A DNA stretch of 64,000 nucleotides from Ferrovibrio sp041906005. Lineage in GTDB: Bacteria > Pseudomonadota > Alphaproteobacteria > Ferrovibrionales > Ferrovibrionaceae. The position numbers and the translations under genes are program-made. The notes under the pieces are model-generated. The model did no database searches. It was not told the DNA's origin and worked only from the letters and a program-made list of their open reading frames with translations. Below are positions 52,489-61,285 of this stretch, piece by piece. The number at the start of each line of letters is the position of its first letter. The stretch's first letter is position 1. Location of the stretch: the NCBI RefSeq assembly GCF_041906005.1, contig NZ_JAYRJY010000001.1, positions 2,604,001 through 2,668,000 of the forward strand, read 5' to 3'.

Positions 52489-53043
52489 TTATGCGTTTGT
52501 ATCTGGATGCCGTGATCGGGCCAGGCGAAGCCTTGCGACTGCCAGCTTGATGGAATGATAAGTTCCATATCCGAAAAATGGCGGCCCCAGCCATAGTGCG
52601 AAACGATCGTTCTCAGATGGTATTGCCAAAAGCCATATGGATGCGAAAAAGCCCAACGAACAGAATATCAGCAATGGGTATACCCAAGATGCCGGCATTG
52701 TGCGGGCTTGATTTTCAATGCTTTCACGGAGCGACAAGCGCGTGGCGGCAGGCGTACGCTTGGTCGACCAGCGGCGCATCCGGACGTAATAGATGGAAAT
52801 CAAAATGGCGAGGCTGATCAGGCTAAAGATCAGACTAAACTGCCATTCCATTAAATTATTCAGAGCAATCTGCAGTCCGACTAGAGCTGCAGCCCAATAT
52901 GACCATCGGCGAATATATGCTTCCAGTGCAGGCCGCTCATCGGGCGCGATAACGTATCCACGGGCGAGTGTGCCGTAGGGATAAAAGACCAGGCCTTCAT
53001 CGCGCTGTTTGAAACTGATTGTTTCGTGGCCTTTGTAGAACAT
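52489..53043 (-). CDS. Unknown four-helix membrane protein
   Basis: 184 residues, not recognised. Starts MFYKGHETISFKQRDEGLVFYPYGTLARGYVI, a soluble segment, then hydrophobic segments at about 47-62, 68-86, 120-140 and 150-168. An RxxRR-rich loop (RMRRWSTKRTPAATRLSLRES) lies between helices. Bases are less GC-rich than neighbouring genes, which may mark a more recent arrival. No partner is evident. Confidence 0.75.
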   Translation of the reverse strand: MFYKGHETISFKQRDEGLVFYPYGTLARGYVIAPDERPALEAYIRRWSYWAAALVGLQIALNNLMEWQFSLIFSLISLAILISIYYVRMRRWSTKRTPAATRLSLRESIENQARTMPASWVYPLLIFCSLGFFASIWLLAIPSENDRFALWLGPPFFGYGTYHSIKLAVARLRLARSRHPDTNA

Positions 53044-53056
53044 GGATTCTTTCTAA

Positions 53057-54604
53057 CTATCTGACGAATGCCAGCCGGCGATAACTCAGTGCTTCCGCCA
53101 CATGCGGGCGGCGCACGGCATCTACGCCTTCCAGATCGGCCAGTGTGCGGGCCACACGCAACACGCGGTGATAGCCACGTGCGGTGAGGTGCATGGCGCT
53201 GGCGGCCTGGGTCAGCAGGTCGCGGCCGGAGGCATCCAGTAGGGCGATGCGCTCCAGCAATTCGCCATCGGCCTCGGCATTGGTGCGCACCACGCGCCGG
53301 CCATCACGCGACAGACCACCGCTGCCGGTGCGGGCATAACGATCGCGCTGGACATCGCGGGCCATCGCCACGCGCGCCGCCACGGCGGCGGAATCTTCCG
53401 CCGCCGGCGGCGCGCTCAGATCTGCCGGACTGACGGCAGGCACTTCCAAGGTCAGATCGATGCGGTCAAGCAGCGGACCGGAGAGCCGGGCCTGGTATTC
53501 GCCGGCGCATTTCGGTGCGCGGCTGCAGGCCAGCGCCGGATCATCGAGATGGCCGCAGCGGCAGGGATTCATGGCCGCCACCAACTGAAAGCGGGCGGGA
53601 TAACTGACATGGGCATTGGCGCGCGCCACCACGGCCTGCCCGGTTTCCAGAGGCTGGCGCAGGGCATCCAGGGTCTGGCGGTTGAATTCGGGCAGCTCGT
53701 CGAGGAACAGCACGCCCAGATGCGCCAGGCTCACCTCGCCGGGTTTCGCGCGGAGGCCGCCCCCGATCAGGGCTGCCATCGAAGCGGAATGATGTGGGTT
53801 GCGAAAGGGCCGCTGTCGGGTGAGCCGTCCCTCGCTGATCTGGCCGGCCAGCGAGGCGATCATGCTCACTTCCAGGATTTCGCCGGCATCCAGCGGCGGC
53901 AGGATGCCGGGCAGGCGTTGGGCGAGCATCGACTTGCCGGCCCCGGGCGGACCGATGAACAACAGGTTGTGCGCCCCCGCGGCAGCAATCTCCAGGGCAC
54001 GCTTGGCGCTTTCCTGCCCCTTGATGTCGCGCAAGTCCGGAATGTTTTGATTCGCCGTCTCGGCGCTATGCGCAGTCGGTTGCGGCAGCACCTGGCTGCC
54101 GCGGAAATGATTGATCAATGCAAGCAAGCTCGGAGCCGCCACCACGCGTTCAGCATCGCCTGCCCAGGCCGCCTCGCTGCCCTGACTCGCCGGGCAGATC
54201 AGGCCGCGATCCTCGCCATGGGCCGCGATTGCCGCCGGCAGAACGCCGCTTACCGCGCCAAGTGCCCCATCGAGGCCGAGTTCGCCGAGTGCAACGAAAC
54301 TATCCAGCGCATCGGGCGGCAATACATTCATGGCACTGAGCAGGGCCAAGGCTATGGGCAAATCGTAATGGCTGCCTTCCTTGGGCAGATCAGCCGGTGC
54401 CAGATTGACGGTGATGCGCTTGGGGGGCAGCGCCAGGCCCAGGGCTGCCAGCGCACCGCGCACACGTTCACGGCTTTCGCCCACGGCCTTGTCGGCCAGG
54501 CCGACGACGGCAAAAGCCGGCAGCCCGTTCGATAACTGGACCTGAACATCCACGGGCATGACGTCGATGCCCTGAAACGCCACGGTTCTGCAGCGCGCGA
54601 CCAT
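53057..54604 (-). CDS. comM: ComM/YifB Mg-chelatase-like AAA ATPase
   Basis: 515 residues. N-terminal Lon-like fold (VQVQLSNGLPAFAVVGLADKAVGESRERV), AAA core with Walker A IGPPGAGKSMLAQRLPGILPPL, Walker B VLFLDELPEF, and NPCRCGHLDDP. The C-terminal lid is present. ComM is a bidirectional branch-migration helicase that aids homologous recombination during transformation. Its presence suggests but does not show natural competence. Confidence 0.95.
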   Translation of the reverse strand: MVARCRTVAFQGIDVMPVDVQVQLSNGLPAFAVVGLADKAVGESRERVRGALAALGLALPPKRITVNLAPADLPKEGSHYDLPIALALLSAMNVLPPDALDSFVALGELGLDGALGAVSGVLPAAIAAHGEDRGLICPASQGSEAAWAGDAERVVAAPSLLALINHFRGSQVLPQPTAHSAETANQNIPDLRDIKGQESAKRALEIAAAGAHNLLFIGPPGAGKSMLAQRLPGILPPLDAGEILEVSMIASLAGQISEGRLTRQRPFRNPHHSASMAALIGGGLRAKPGEVSLAHLGVLFLDELPEFNRQTLDALRQPLETGQAVVARANAHVSYPARFQLVAAMNPCRCGHLDDPALACSRAPKCAGEYQARLSGPLLDRIDLTLEVPAVSPADLSAPPAAEDSAAVAARVAMARDVQRDRYARTGSGGLSRDGRRVVRTNAEADGELLERIALLDASGRDLLTQAASAMHLTARGYHRVLRVARTLADLEGVDAVRRPHVAEALSYRRLAFVR

Positions 54605-54725
54605 GCCCGGTTTTTCCCGATGCGGTTTAATCCGACCTCAGGAATCGGTACGATCATTTACCGGAGATTGCAAATTCTATTTATGTTCCGCTGGGTAAAG
54701 GGCGCTGAACGCCCGGCCAGGGCCA

Positions 54726-55244
54726 TCAGGGCAGGATGCGCCGGAAAATGCCATCGCGCCGGATCAGGGCATGCCAGAGCGCCGCAACGACATGCAGGGC
54801 CAGCAATAGCAGGAATAACTTGGCCGCGCCTTCGTGGATTTCTTCCATCGCCTCGTGCAGCCAGGGCAGAGAAGCCAGGCTCGGCAGGTCGAACAGCCCC
54901 AATACCGAAACCGTTCGCTTGCCGGCCAGAATCGAGACCAGTCCCGTAGCGGGCAGTACCAGCATCACGGCATAAAGCCCCAGATGCGTCAGCCGTGCCA
55001 GCCACAATTCCAGCGCGGAGGTTGCCGCTGGCAACGGCGGCACGCCGCGCAGACGGATGACAAGACGTGGCACCAGCAGGGCCGCCATGCTCAGGCCGGC
55101 AAGGATATGCCATCCCATCACGCTCATCCGGCCATCGCCACGCGGCAGGTCCTCCATCACTTCGCCGAGGATGAACGCCCCCACCATCAGGGGAAGGATC
55201 AGCCAGTGCAGCAGGATAAGAGGAAGGGGATAGCGGTTCGGCAT
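54726..55244 (-). CDS. Cytochrome b561
   Basis: 172 residues from ATG at 55244 (GGGAG upstream; the frame is open further upstream). Four hydrophobic helices. Opening YPLPLILLHWLILPLMV places a haem-binding His in the first helix, GWHILAGLSMAALLVPRL the second; later His residues in LTHLGLYAVML and LLALHVVAALWHAL complete two b-type haem sites. Such CybB-like proteins oxidise ubiquinol or reduce superoxide-derived species in the inner membrane. Confidence 0.9.
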   Translation of the reverse strand: MPNRYPLPLILLHWLILPLMVGAFILGEVMEDLPRGDGRMSVMGWHILAGLSMAALLVPRLVIRLRGVPPLPAATSALELWLARLTHLGLYAVMLVLPATGLVSILAGKRTVSVLGLFDLPSLASLPWLHEAMEEIHEGAAKLFLLLLALHVVAALWHALIRRDGIFRRILP

Positions 55245-55377
55245 GGCGGGCACTCCCGGGCTATGGCTTTGAATATACACGCGAGGCCGGTGGCTTCCCT
55301 GCGCTGGATCAATTCTGGCGGCATTTCCTGACAGCACACTTGCAGTGCCGGTGCGGGCGGGCTAGACAAATGCCGCA

Positions 55378-55531
55378 CCCTTTGGGGAGTAGCCGCCCGC
55401 CGGGCCGCAATCGCGGCCGCCTGAGCGGGGGCAGCGTCAACAGACTAGCCGGCGGGAGACCAGCCCCGACGGCTTGGCGCTGACCGGCCGGTTCGGACAT
55501 CTGCTCCGGACCAACCTGGCGAGACCTTAGG
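55378..55531 (+). ncRNA. yybP-ykoY manganese riboswitch
   Basis: The two conserved arms are present: TTTGGGGAGTAGCC (55381-55394) and CCTGGCGAGACCTT (55515-55528), the signature of the yybP-ykoY (Mn2+) aptamer. Between them GCGTCAACA is found and CCCGCCGG/CCGGCGGG form P2. The distance and order match the family. The gene behind is a UPF0016/TMEM165 manganese exporter, the usual target. Confidence 0.92.
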
Positions 55532-55548
55532 CTTGCTTTTCCGAAGCC

Positions 55549-55600
55549 CGGACCGGGCGGCGGGAAATGCAGCCTATGGCCCTGTTCGCCGCCCGGTCCG
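55549..55600 (+). promoter_or_regulatory. 14-bp hairpin in the riboswitch expression platform
   Basis: CGGACCGGGCGGCG (55549-55562) pairs perfectly with CGCCGCCCGGTCCG (55587-55600), with a 24-base loop. It ends 13 bases before the GTG start at 55614 and lacks a T-run, so it may gate translation rather than termination; its left arm could pair with the aptamer's 3' part. Confidence 0.65.
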
Positions 55601-55613
55601 TTGCGAGATATCC

Positions 55614-56189
55614 GTGTCCAGCCCCGAATTTCTGCCCGCCCTCCTCACGACCACCGGTCTCGTTGCCATTGCCGAAATCGGCGACAAGACCCAGCTTTTG
55701 AGCCTGCTGCTGATCGCGCGGTTCCGCCGGCCAGTGCCGATTCTTGCCGCGATCTTCTGCGCCACTGTCGCCAATCACCTGCTGGCGGCGGCTTTGGGGG
55801 TATGGATCGAGGGCCTGGTCGAACCCAAGGTATTGCGCTGGGCGCTGGCGGCCTCGTTCCTCGCCATGGCGGCCTGGACCCTGATCCCCGACAAACTCGA
55901 CGAGGACGATGCGCCGAAGACGCGCAATGGCGTGTTCGTCACCACACTGGTCGCCTTCTTCCTGGCCGAGATCGGCGACAAGACCCAGCTTGCCACTACG
56001 GCGCTGGCCGCGCGTTTCGACTCCGTATTTCTCGTGACGACGGCCAGCACGCTTGGCCTGTTGCTCGCCAATGCGCCGGTGGTGATGTTGGGCCAGAAAG
56101 TGGTGGCGCGTTTGCCGTTGAAACCGATCCGCTTTGTGGCCGCTGCCGCTTTCGCCGCGCTGGGGCTGGCCGTGCTTCTGGCCGGCTAA
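55614..56189 (+). CDS. UPF0016/TMEM165-family manganese exporter
   Basis: 191 residues from GTG at 55614 (GCGAG just upstream; the 27 codons before it lie in the hairpin and riboswitch zone and have no conserved features). Two copies of the family motif: VAIAEIGDKTQLLSLLL and FFLAEIGDKTQLATTAL, in six hydrophobic helices. Members export Mn2+ (or exchange Ca2+/Mn2+). The Mn2+ riboswitch upstream supports a manganese role directly. A strong terminator follows. Confidence 0.93.
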   Translation: MSSPEFLPALLTTTGLVAIAEIGDKTQLLSLLLIARFRRPVPILAAIFCATVANHLLAAALGVWIEGLVEPKVLRWALAASFLAMAAWTLIPDKLDEDDAPKTRNGVFVTTLVAFFLAEIGDKTQLATTALAARFDSVFLVTTASTLGLLLANAPVVMLGQKVVARLPLKPIRFVAAAAFAALGLAVLLAG

Positions 56190-56196
56190 GGGCATA

Positions 56197-56244
56197 GCCG
56201 GCACTGTCGTTCTACCAATTTACGACAGTGCCGGCGGTTTTTTT
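56197..56244 (+). terminator. Intrinsic terminator after the manganese exporter gene
   Basis: GCCGGCACTGTCGT (56197-56210) pairs perfectly with ACGACAGTGCCGGC (56222-56235), 14 bp, then GG and seven T. Confidence 0.95.
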
Positions 56245-56294
56245 GCTGCAAGGACCGGGTAATATGCGGGCAATACCGGATCCGAGTGACCGCG

Positions 56295-56831
56295 ATGACC
56301 AAAATTGCCGGCAAGCGCTACAAGGCGGCCGAGATCGAAACCCTGCTGGATGCGCTCAAGCGCCAGACTAGGCGTGCCCGCAAGATGGCGGAGGAGGCCA
56401 TCGCGCGAATCAGCCATGCCACCTATGAACCCTATTACGAATACCGCGACGCGTTGACCGAGATCGAAGGCGTGCTGGTGCTGATCGAGGATCGCATGGA
56501 GCATGCGGAAGCCGATGCTCTGGCTAAACTGCGGGATTACCATAGCCAGCTGATTGTCGATCTGCTGCGCATGAAGATCGATGTCGTGCTGCGGGTTTTT
56601 CCGGCCCTGGAAGAAACCGAAGTGCTGCCGATCGGCACCCAGAAGGTATTCCTCGCCACGATCTGGGAATTGCGCGAAACGGTCGATCGCATCGACCGCG
56701 AGCATATCGAGGGCGTGCTGGACGAGGATGCGCGCAAGCGTCTCGTGGTGGCGGAAACCATCCTGCGCGAAGTATCGGAACGGGCACCGAAACTGATGGA
56801 ACTGGCCGAGCAGGAAGGCAAACTGGCCTGA
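56295..56831 (+). CDS. Unknown all-helical protein
   Basis: 178 residues from ATG at 56295 (GTG at 56286 also possible). Not recognised. Nearly all predicted helix and highly charged: TLLDALKRQTRRARKMAEEAIARIS, YYEYRDALTEIEGVLVLIEDRMEHAEADALAKL, then LRETVDRIDREHIEGVLDEDARKRL. No membrane segment or signal peptide. Resembles a small coiled-coil scaffold or adaptor. The convergent sulfatase stop is 15 bp away. Confidence 0.75.
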   Translation: MTKIAGKRYKAAEIETLLDALKRQTRRARKMAEEAIARISHATYEPYYEYRDALTEIEGVLVLIEDRMEHAEADALAKLRDYHSQLIVDLLRMKIDVVLRVFPALEETEVLPIGTQKVFLATIWELRETVDRIDREHIEGVLDEDARKRLVVAETILREVSERAPKLMELAEQEGKLA

Positions 56832-56846
56832 AGCCGCGGCGGCCGG

Positions 56847-58847
56847 TCAGGGCCGCGACAATTCGTGATATTGCCGGGCGTAGAACATGCGATGTGCCGT
56901 CTGGGTCAGCGCCGCTGCCTGTCGGCGACTCAGATCGGGGACATTCTCTTCGGGCAAATCTTCGAGTTGGAACGGCCCTGGCTGCATGCCATAGCCCAGC
57001 ATGTCGCCTTTCGGCGTCAGGATCACGGCATGTCGTCCGTCGCCCACGGCAACATCGAAATTGTGCGCCATGGCGATGCGGCCGCCACCTTCCGGCACAT
57101 GGCGCAGGTCGACGCCGAAGAACGGGCTGTCATAAGACAGACCGAGCAGGCCGAGCAGTGTTGGCCCGACATCCATGCTGGAACCCAGAGTGGCGCGCCG
57201 CTCGGCCGCGATATGTTTCGGCGCCAGGAATAGCAAGGGCACGCGAAAAGCCTGCACCGGAATCTGCGCCGCACCCCATACTTTCGGGCCATGGTCGCCG
57301 ATCATCACGAAGATCGTGTCGTCGAACCAGGGTTTCTGGCGGGCGGCATCGATGAACTGTCCCAATGCCCAGTCTGCATAGGCAGCGGCGTGGTCGCGTT
57401 TGTTCGGCGCCGGTTTGAATGGCACACGGCCTTCCGGATAGAGGAAGGGCCGGTGGTTGGTGACAGTCAGCGCCGAGAAGAAGAACGGGCCAGGCTGCGC
57501 CGCCAGCGTGTCGATACGGTTGAGGGCTTCCTTGAACAGGTATTCGTCGGCCACGCCCCAGATCGTCTTGAAACTGCGGTCGGCGATATCCTTTTCGCCC
57601 CACACGTCGTCGAAGCCGACGGTTTCCCAGAAGTGCCCCATATTGTCGAAGGCTGTGGGGCCGCCGTAGAGAAAGGCAGTGCGGTAACCGAACTTCTTGA
57701 GCAGGAAGGGCAGCGAATTCATGCCTTCCGAGCCGCTGCGGCGTGCCGTTGAGATGCCGGGGATGGGCGGGAAGGAGGTGAAGATCGCCTCCAATGCGCG
57801 CACGGTACGGTCGCCGGTGGCATAGATATTGGTGAACAGCAGGCCGTCCTGTGCCAGGCGATGCCAGTTGGGCGACATCGTCTGCCAGTAATCTTTCTGT
57901 TTCTCGTTGAAAACATCCTCGAAATAGACCGAACCGTAGGATTCCTCGAGGATCAGGACGACATTCAGCTTTTTGGCGGGCGGCGGTCCATTGTCGACAT
58001 GCCGGCGCAGGCTGCGCTCGCCGGGTGCTGCCAGATCGGTGGTGTTGTCTTGTTGCACCATGGCGCGCACCAGCGGAATGGCCTGGTCTTCCGGGATGCC
58101 GGCATAAACGCCATCGTATTTGCTGTCATTGGTGAAATAGGCGTTGAACAGGCTGTGCAGGCCATTCACGGCCAGTTCATTGATCGTGCGATGCAGGACG
58201 GGTTCGTAGGGCCCGCGCAGGACGAAGGGCAGGGCGAGCGCGATGGCCAACAGCCCGGTCGCCAACGCCCGACGCCACTCGCCTGCCTGCAGCGGAGACT
58301 TGAGCGCGGATTGCAGCGGCCGCCGCAGCGGCCAGTAGATCAACAGCACCAATATCCCAATCGGTGGCAAGTAAAGCCGGAGATCGAAGGACTCGCGGAT
58401 ATTGCCGATCACTTCTTTAGGGAAGATCAGGTAGTAGACCGCGATGCCGTTGAAGCGGCTGTTGAATTCCTGCCAGAAAAACAGCTCGGCGACCGCGCTG
58501 AACACCGCCACGCCCAGCAGCAGGATCAGCAAGGCATGGGCGGCAGCCTGTCCGGCCCGCCAGCCGAAAGGGCGACGCAGCAGATAAAGGCCGGCCAGGA
58601 ATGGCAGGCCAAGCAAGATCGCTGTCGCGATATCGTCGATGAGGCCGATCAGCCAGGCAGCAATGAATGGAGAGATGGCGGCCGGCGTGTCGAGTGCGAT
58701 CCAAACCGTGAGGATGAGGCGCACGATAGCGGCCAGCCCCACAAAAATCGCCAGACAGGTCAGCCAGAAGCGCAGGCGCAACGGCCATCGGCCAGTCGAC
58801 CGACCATCGGCCCGACGTCCGAAAAACATAACAATGGATTGCATCAT
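56847..58847 (-). CDS. LTA-synthase-family sulfatase/phosphotransferase
   Basis: 666 residues. Five hydrophobic helices in the first 200 residues, then a periplasmic alkaline-phosphatase-like domain: LILEESYGS (metal Glu), YATGDRTVRALEAIFTS (candidate Thr nucleophile), GPTAFDNMGHFWE, LTVTNHRPF and MIGDHGP (metal Asp-His). Gram-negative members include OpgB-like phosphoglycerol transferases, so transfer of a polar group to glucans or lipids is plausible. It is preceded by a direct repeat shared with the two-component operon next door, suggesting regulation by it. Confidence 0.88.
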   Translation of the reverse strand: MMQSIVMFFGRRADGRSTGRWPLRLRFWLTCLAIFVGLAAIVRLILTVWIALDTPAAISPFIAAWLIGLIDDIATAILLGLPFLAGLYLLRRPFGWRAGQAAAHALLILLLGVAVFSAVAELFFWQEFNSRFNGIAVYYLIFPKEVIGNIRESFDLRLYLPPIGILVLLIYWPLRRPLQSALKSPLQAGEWRRALATGLLAIALALPFVLRGPYEPVLHRTINELAVNGLHSLFNAYFTNDSKYDGVYAGIPEDQAIPLVRAMVQQDNTTDLAAPGERSLRRHVDNGPPPAKKLNVVLILEESYGSVYFEDVFNEKQKDYWQTMSPNWHRLAQDGLLFTNIYATGDRTVRALEAIFTSFPPIPGISTARRSGSEGMNSLPFLLKKFGYRTAFLYGGPTAFDNMGHFWETVGFDDVWGEKDIADRSFKTIWGVADEYLFKEALNRIDTLAAQPGPFFFSALTVTNHRPFLYPEGRVPFKPAPNKRDHAAAYADWALGQFIDAARQKPWFDDTIFVMIGDHGPKVWGAAQIPVQAFRVPLLFLAPKHIAAERRATLGSSMDVGPTLLGLLGLSYDSPFFGVDLRHVPEGGGRIAMAHNFDVAVGDGRHAVILTPKGDMLGYGMQPGPFQLEDLPEENVPDLSRRQAAALTQTAHRMFYARQYHELSRP

Positions 58848-58894
58848 GATCCTGCGACGTAGGGCGGGCGGTGCGTTGTCCGTAGGTGGGCGAG

Positions 58895-58910
58895 CTTACA
58901 GTAAACTTAC
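58895..58910 (-). promoter_or_regulatory. Response-regulator box upstream of the sulfatase gene
   Basis: GTAAG-N6-GTAAG on the coding strand (CTTAC at 58895-58899 and 58906-58910), 11-bp period, 48-63 bp before the start. The same box stands at 61054-61069 before the response-regulator gene. Resembles PmrA/QseB-type direct repeats. Confidence 0.7.
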
Positions 58911-58921
58911 GTGCTTAGGGA

Positions 58922-60325
58922 TTAATCCGGGAATTTCGTCATTGGCAGTATATGCTGCTGAAACTGCAACACAAATTCGGCGCCGCCACCGGGGGCATCG
59001 CCGGCCGAAACATGGCCGCCATGGCTGCGCATGGTTTCCAGCACGATGGCCAGGCCGAGGCCGGCGCCAGGGTGTTGCCGGTTACGGCCGCGCCAGAAAC
59101 GTTCGAAAATCTGGGCCCGTTGTTCTACTGGCACGCCAGGGCCATGATCGCGTACGGCGATGCTGGCGTCGGGAGATACGATCACCATCACTTCTGTGCC
59201 GGGTGCGGTATGGGCGATGGCATTCTCGATCAGATTGCGCAGGGCGTTTTCGATAGCGTCGGCCGAGGCTTCCACCAAGACCGGTTTCGAGCTGGCGGTC
59301 AGCGCCACCGATTTGCCATCGCCGATGGCCAGCGGCGCCAAGAAAGCGACCACATTTTCGGCGATCTGGTTGAGATCGACTGGCTCGGCTTTCAGCATGG
59401 CACCTTCCAGCCGAGAAACCTGCAAGAGTTGGGCAACCAGCCGGTTCATGCGGCTGACATCCTGCGTCAGCTGGCGGGTCGTCGGTTCGTCGGGCAGTTC
59501 TGCCAGGCGCGCGGTCAGCACGGCCAGCGGCGTGCGCAATTCATGGGCGGCATTGGCCGTGAAACGACGTTGCATTTCGAAGCCCTGTTCCAAGCGATCG
59601 AGTGCACTGTTGATCGCCAATGGCAGCGGCAGGATTTCTTCGGGCACGCCCTGTACGGGCAAGCGAAGGTTGCGGGTTTCCGGGCCGATCTGCTGCGCCC
59701 GCAGCGACAATTCCCGAATCGGCCGCAGGCTGGTTCGGATGGTCCAGATGGCGATGAACAACGCCGCTGCCAGCACCACCGGAAGTGTCCAGCCGATGCG
59801 TGCGGCAAATTCGCTCAGCAGCGTATCGATGAAGGCATCAGGATGGATAACGCCCTGGGCGACAAAAATCATGTAACCCCGCGGCAGACCCGTGCCATCG
59901 AACATGGCGTAGTAGGGAGATTCATGGCCGTCGGCATCCAATAGATGGAAAACAACGCCAGTGGTTGCCTGCATGGTTGACGGCAGTTCGCCAACGCTGC
60001 GCCGTGCCTTGTCGCTGGAGGCCGCAATGACGGCACCCTGCGGGTCGAGCACGGCGTACATATAGCCATCGCCTGACTGGCGATAAGCCTGCGTCAGGGC
60101 CTGTGGCAGATCGACGACAAGCCGGCCGTCACGCATCTGCGCATGGCGGGTGATCTGGCTGGCTTGAACCTGCAGCCCGACATCATCGAGGTTGTCGAGG
60201 GCGAACCATGCATACTGGCTGATGACCAGGGCCACCAGTAGCATTGAGCCAAGCAACACGACACCCAACCGCCAAGCCAGGCGGGCTTGCAACGACCAAG
60301 CGATATTGCGCCGGATGTCGGTCAT
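58922..60325 (-). CDS. Sensor histidine kinase (QseC/PmrB-like)
   Basis: 467 residues. Two membrane helices (about 18-40 and 178-200) bound a periplasmic sensor domain, followed by HAMP (TSLRPIRELSLRAQQI), a DHp with NAAHELRTPLAVL (phospho-His) and an ATPase with N-box NLIENAIAHT and G-box DHGPGVP, GAGLGLAIV. Start overlaps the response-regulator stop by ATGA. The order regulator-kinase is QseBC/PmrAB-like. The ligand is unknown. Confidence 0.93.
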   Translation of the reverse strand: MTDIRRNIAWSLQARLAWRLGVVLLGSMLLVALVISQYAWFALDNLDDVGLQVQASQITRHAQMRDGRLVVDLPQALTQAYRQSGDGYMYAVLDPQGAVIAASSDKARRSVGELPSTMQATTGVVFHLLDADGHESPYYAMFDGTGLPRGYMIFVAQGVIHPDAFIDTLLSEFAARIGWTLPVVLAAALFIAIWTIRTSLRPIRELSLRAQQIGPETRNLRLPVQGVPEEILPLPLAINSALDRLEQGFEMQRRFTANAAHELRTPLAVLTARLAELPDEPTTRQLTQDVSRMNRLVAQLLQVSRLEGAMLKAEPVDLNQIAENVVAFLAPLAIGDGKSVALTASSKPVLVEASADAIENALRNLIENAIAHTAPGTEVMVIVSPDASIAVRDHGPGVPVEQRAQIFERFWRGRNRQHPGAGLGLAIVLETMRSHGGHVSAGDAPGGGAEFVLQFQQHILPMTKFPD

Positions 60326-60999
60326 GCCGCGTTGTCGGCCAGCATATAGCCAACGCCGCGCACGGTATGAATTTCGCCCGAGAAACCGCCTCCAGCCAGC
60401 TTGCGGCGCAGGCGATGCAGCAGGACTTCAAGCGAATTTGGCGTCACGTCGTCATCAAAGCCATAAACGCGTTCCTCGAGGTGGCGCTTTGGTATCACGC
60501 GGCCGCTACGGCGCAGCAGATTCTCCAGCAATGTCATTTCGCGTGCCGTCAATGCCAATGGCTTGCCGTCCACCGTTACTTCGCGCCCGGCGGTATCGAA
60601 GCGGATGTTGCCGGCTTCCAGCACTACGCCCAGAGCGCCGCTCGGCCGGCGCAGCAATGCTTTCAGGCGTGCGACCAGTTCGGGTATGGCAAACGGCTTG
60701 AGCAGATAATCATCCGCGCCGCTGTTCAGGCCGGTGACACGATCCTCCACGTCATCGCGTGCGGTGAGGATCAATACCGGCGTGGTGTCGCGCCGGCTAC
60801 GCATCTCGCGCAGGACAACCAGGCCGTCTTCATCAGGCAGCCCAAGATCCAGGATGACAGCGTCATAGCGCGAGGTGGACAGGGCCGAGCGGGCCAGGTC
60901 GGCCGTGTCGACGGCATCCACAGTGAAGCCGGCCCGGGCCAGATTGCGCTGGATCAGGTCGAGCAGGCTGGTTTCGTCTTCGATCAGCAACAGGCGCAT
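60322..60999 (-). CDS. OmpR-family response regulator (QseB/PmrA-like)
   Basis: 225 residues. Receiver with acidic pair IEDE (7-10), phospho-acceptor Asp51 in VILDLGLPDEDG, Thr in LILTARDD and Lys in YLLKPF; C-terminal winged helix ALTAREMTLLENLLRRSGRVIPKRHLEERVYGFDDDVTPNSLEVLLHRLRRKL. A direct repeat upstream (61054-61069) suggests autoregulation, and the identical repeat at the sulfatase gene marks a likely target. Confidence 0.95.
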   Translation of the reverse strand: MRLLLIEDETSLLDLIQRNLARAGFTVDAVDTADLARSALSTSRYDAVILDLGLPDEDGLVVLREMRSRRDTTPVLILTARDDVEDRVTGLNSGADDYLLKPFAIPELVARLKALLRRPSGALGVVLEAGNIRFDTAGREVTVDGKPLALTAREMTLLENLLRRSGRVIPKRHLEERVYGFDDDVTPNSLEVLLHRLRRKLAGGGFSGEIHTVRGVGYMLADNAA

Positions 61000-61053
61000 G
61001 CGGAGGGCGGGATAACAGCAGATCGGGCGGGTCGGTCAGCATCGGGAAGCCGG

Positions 61054-61069
61054 CTTACCGGCAGCTTAC
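61054..61069 (-). promoter_or_regulatory. Response-regulator box upstream of the two-component operon
   Basis: GTAAG-N6-GTAAG on the coding strand (CTTAC at 61054-61058 and 61065-61069), 55-70 bp before the regulator start; same spacing and half-sites as the box at 58895-58910. Confidence 0.7.
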
Positions 61070-61230
61070 GGTGTATCGACCCCGCCCAACATGGGCCCGA
61101 TCTGCCACGAATTGAAGATGACAATCCGGTAATTTAACGGCCTCTCCAATGCCGAAGTGGGCGTTTCAGGGCCGAAAAAACCGGCCTGCGGCGAATTGAC
61201 CATTGCGTCGGCCGGTCGACTCCGAGTAGA

Positions 61231-61283
61231 AGGGCCGCGGGACACGCCCCCCCAACGGGGCGCTTACTATCTGGAAGGATAGA
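61231..61283 (+). ncRNA. Structured serC leader, candidate serC RNA motif
   Basis: Two hairpins precede serC: CGCCCC-N6-GGGGCG (61245-61262) and CTATC-TGGAAG-GATAG (61267-61282), the second enclosing the ribosome site GGAAGGA. A conserved 'serC motif' upstream of serC in alphaproteobacteria has been described, and its position matches. The consensus could not be checked here. Confidence 0.5.
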
Positions 61284-61285
61284 CA

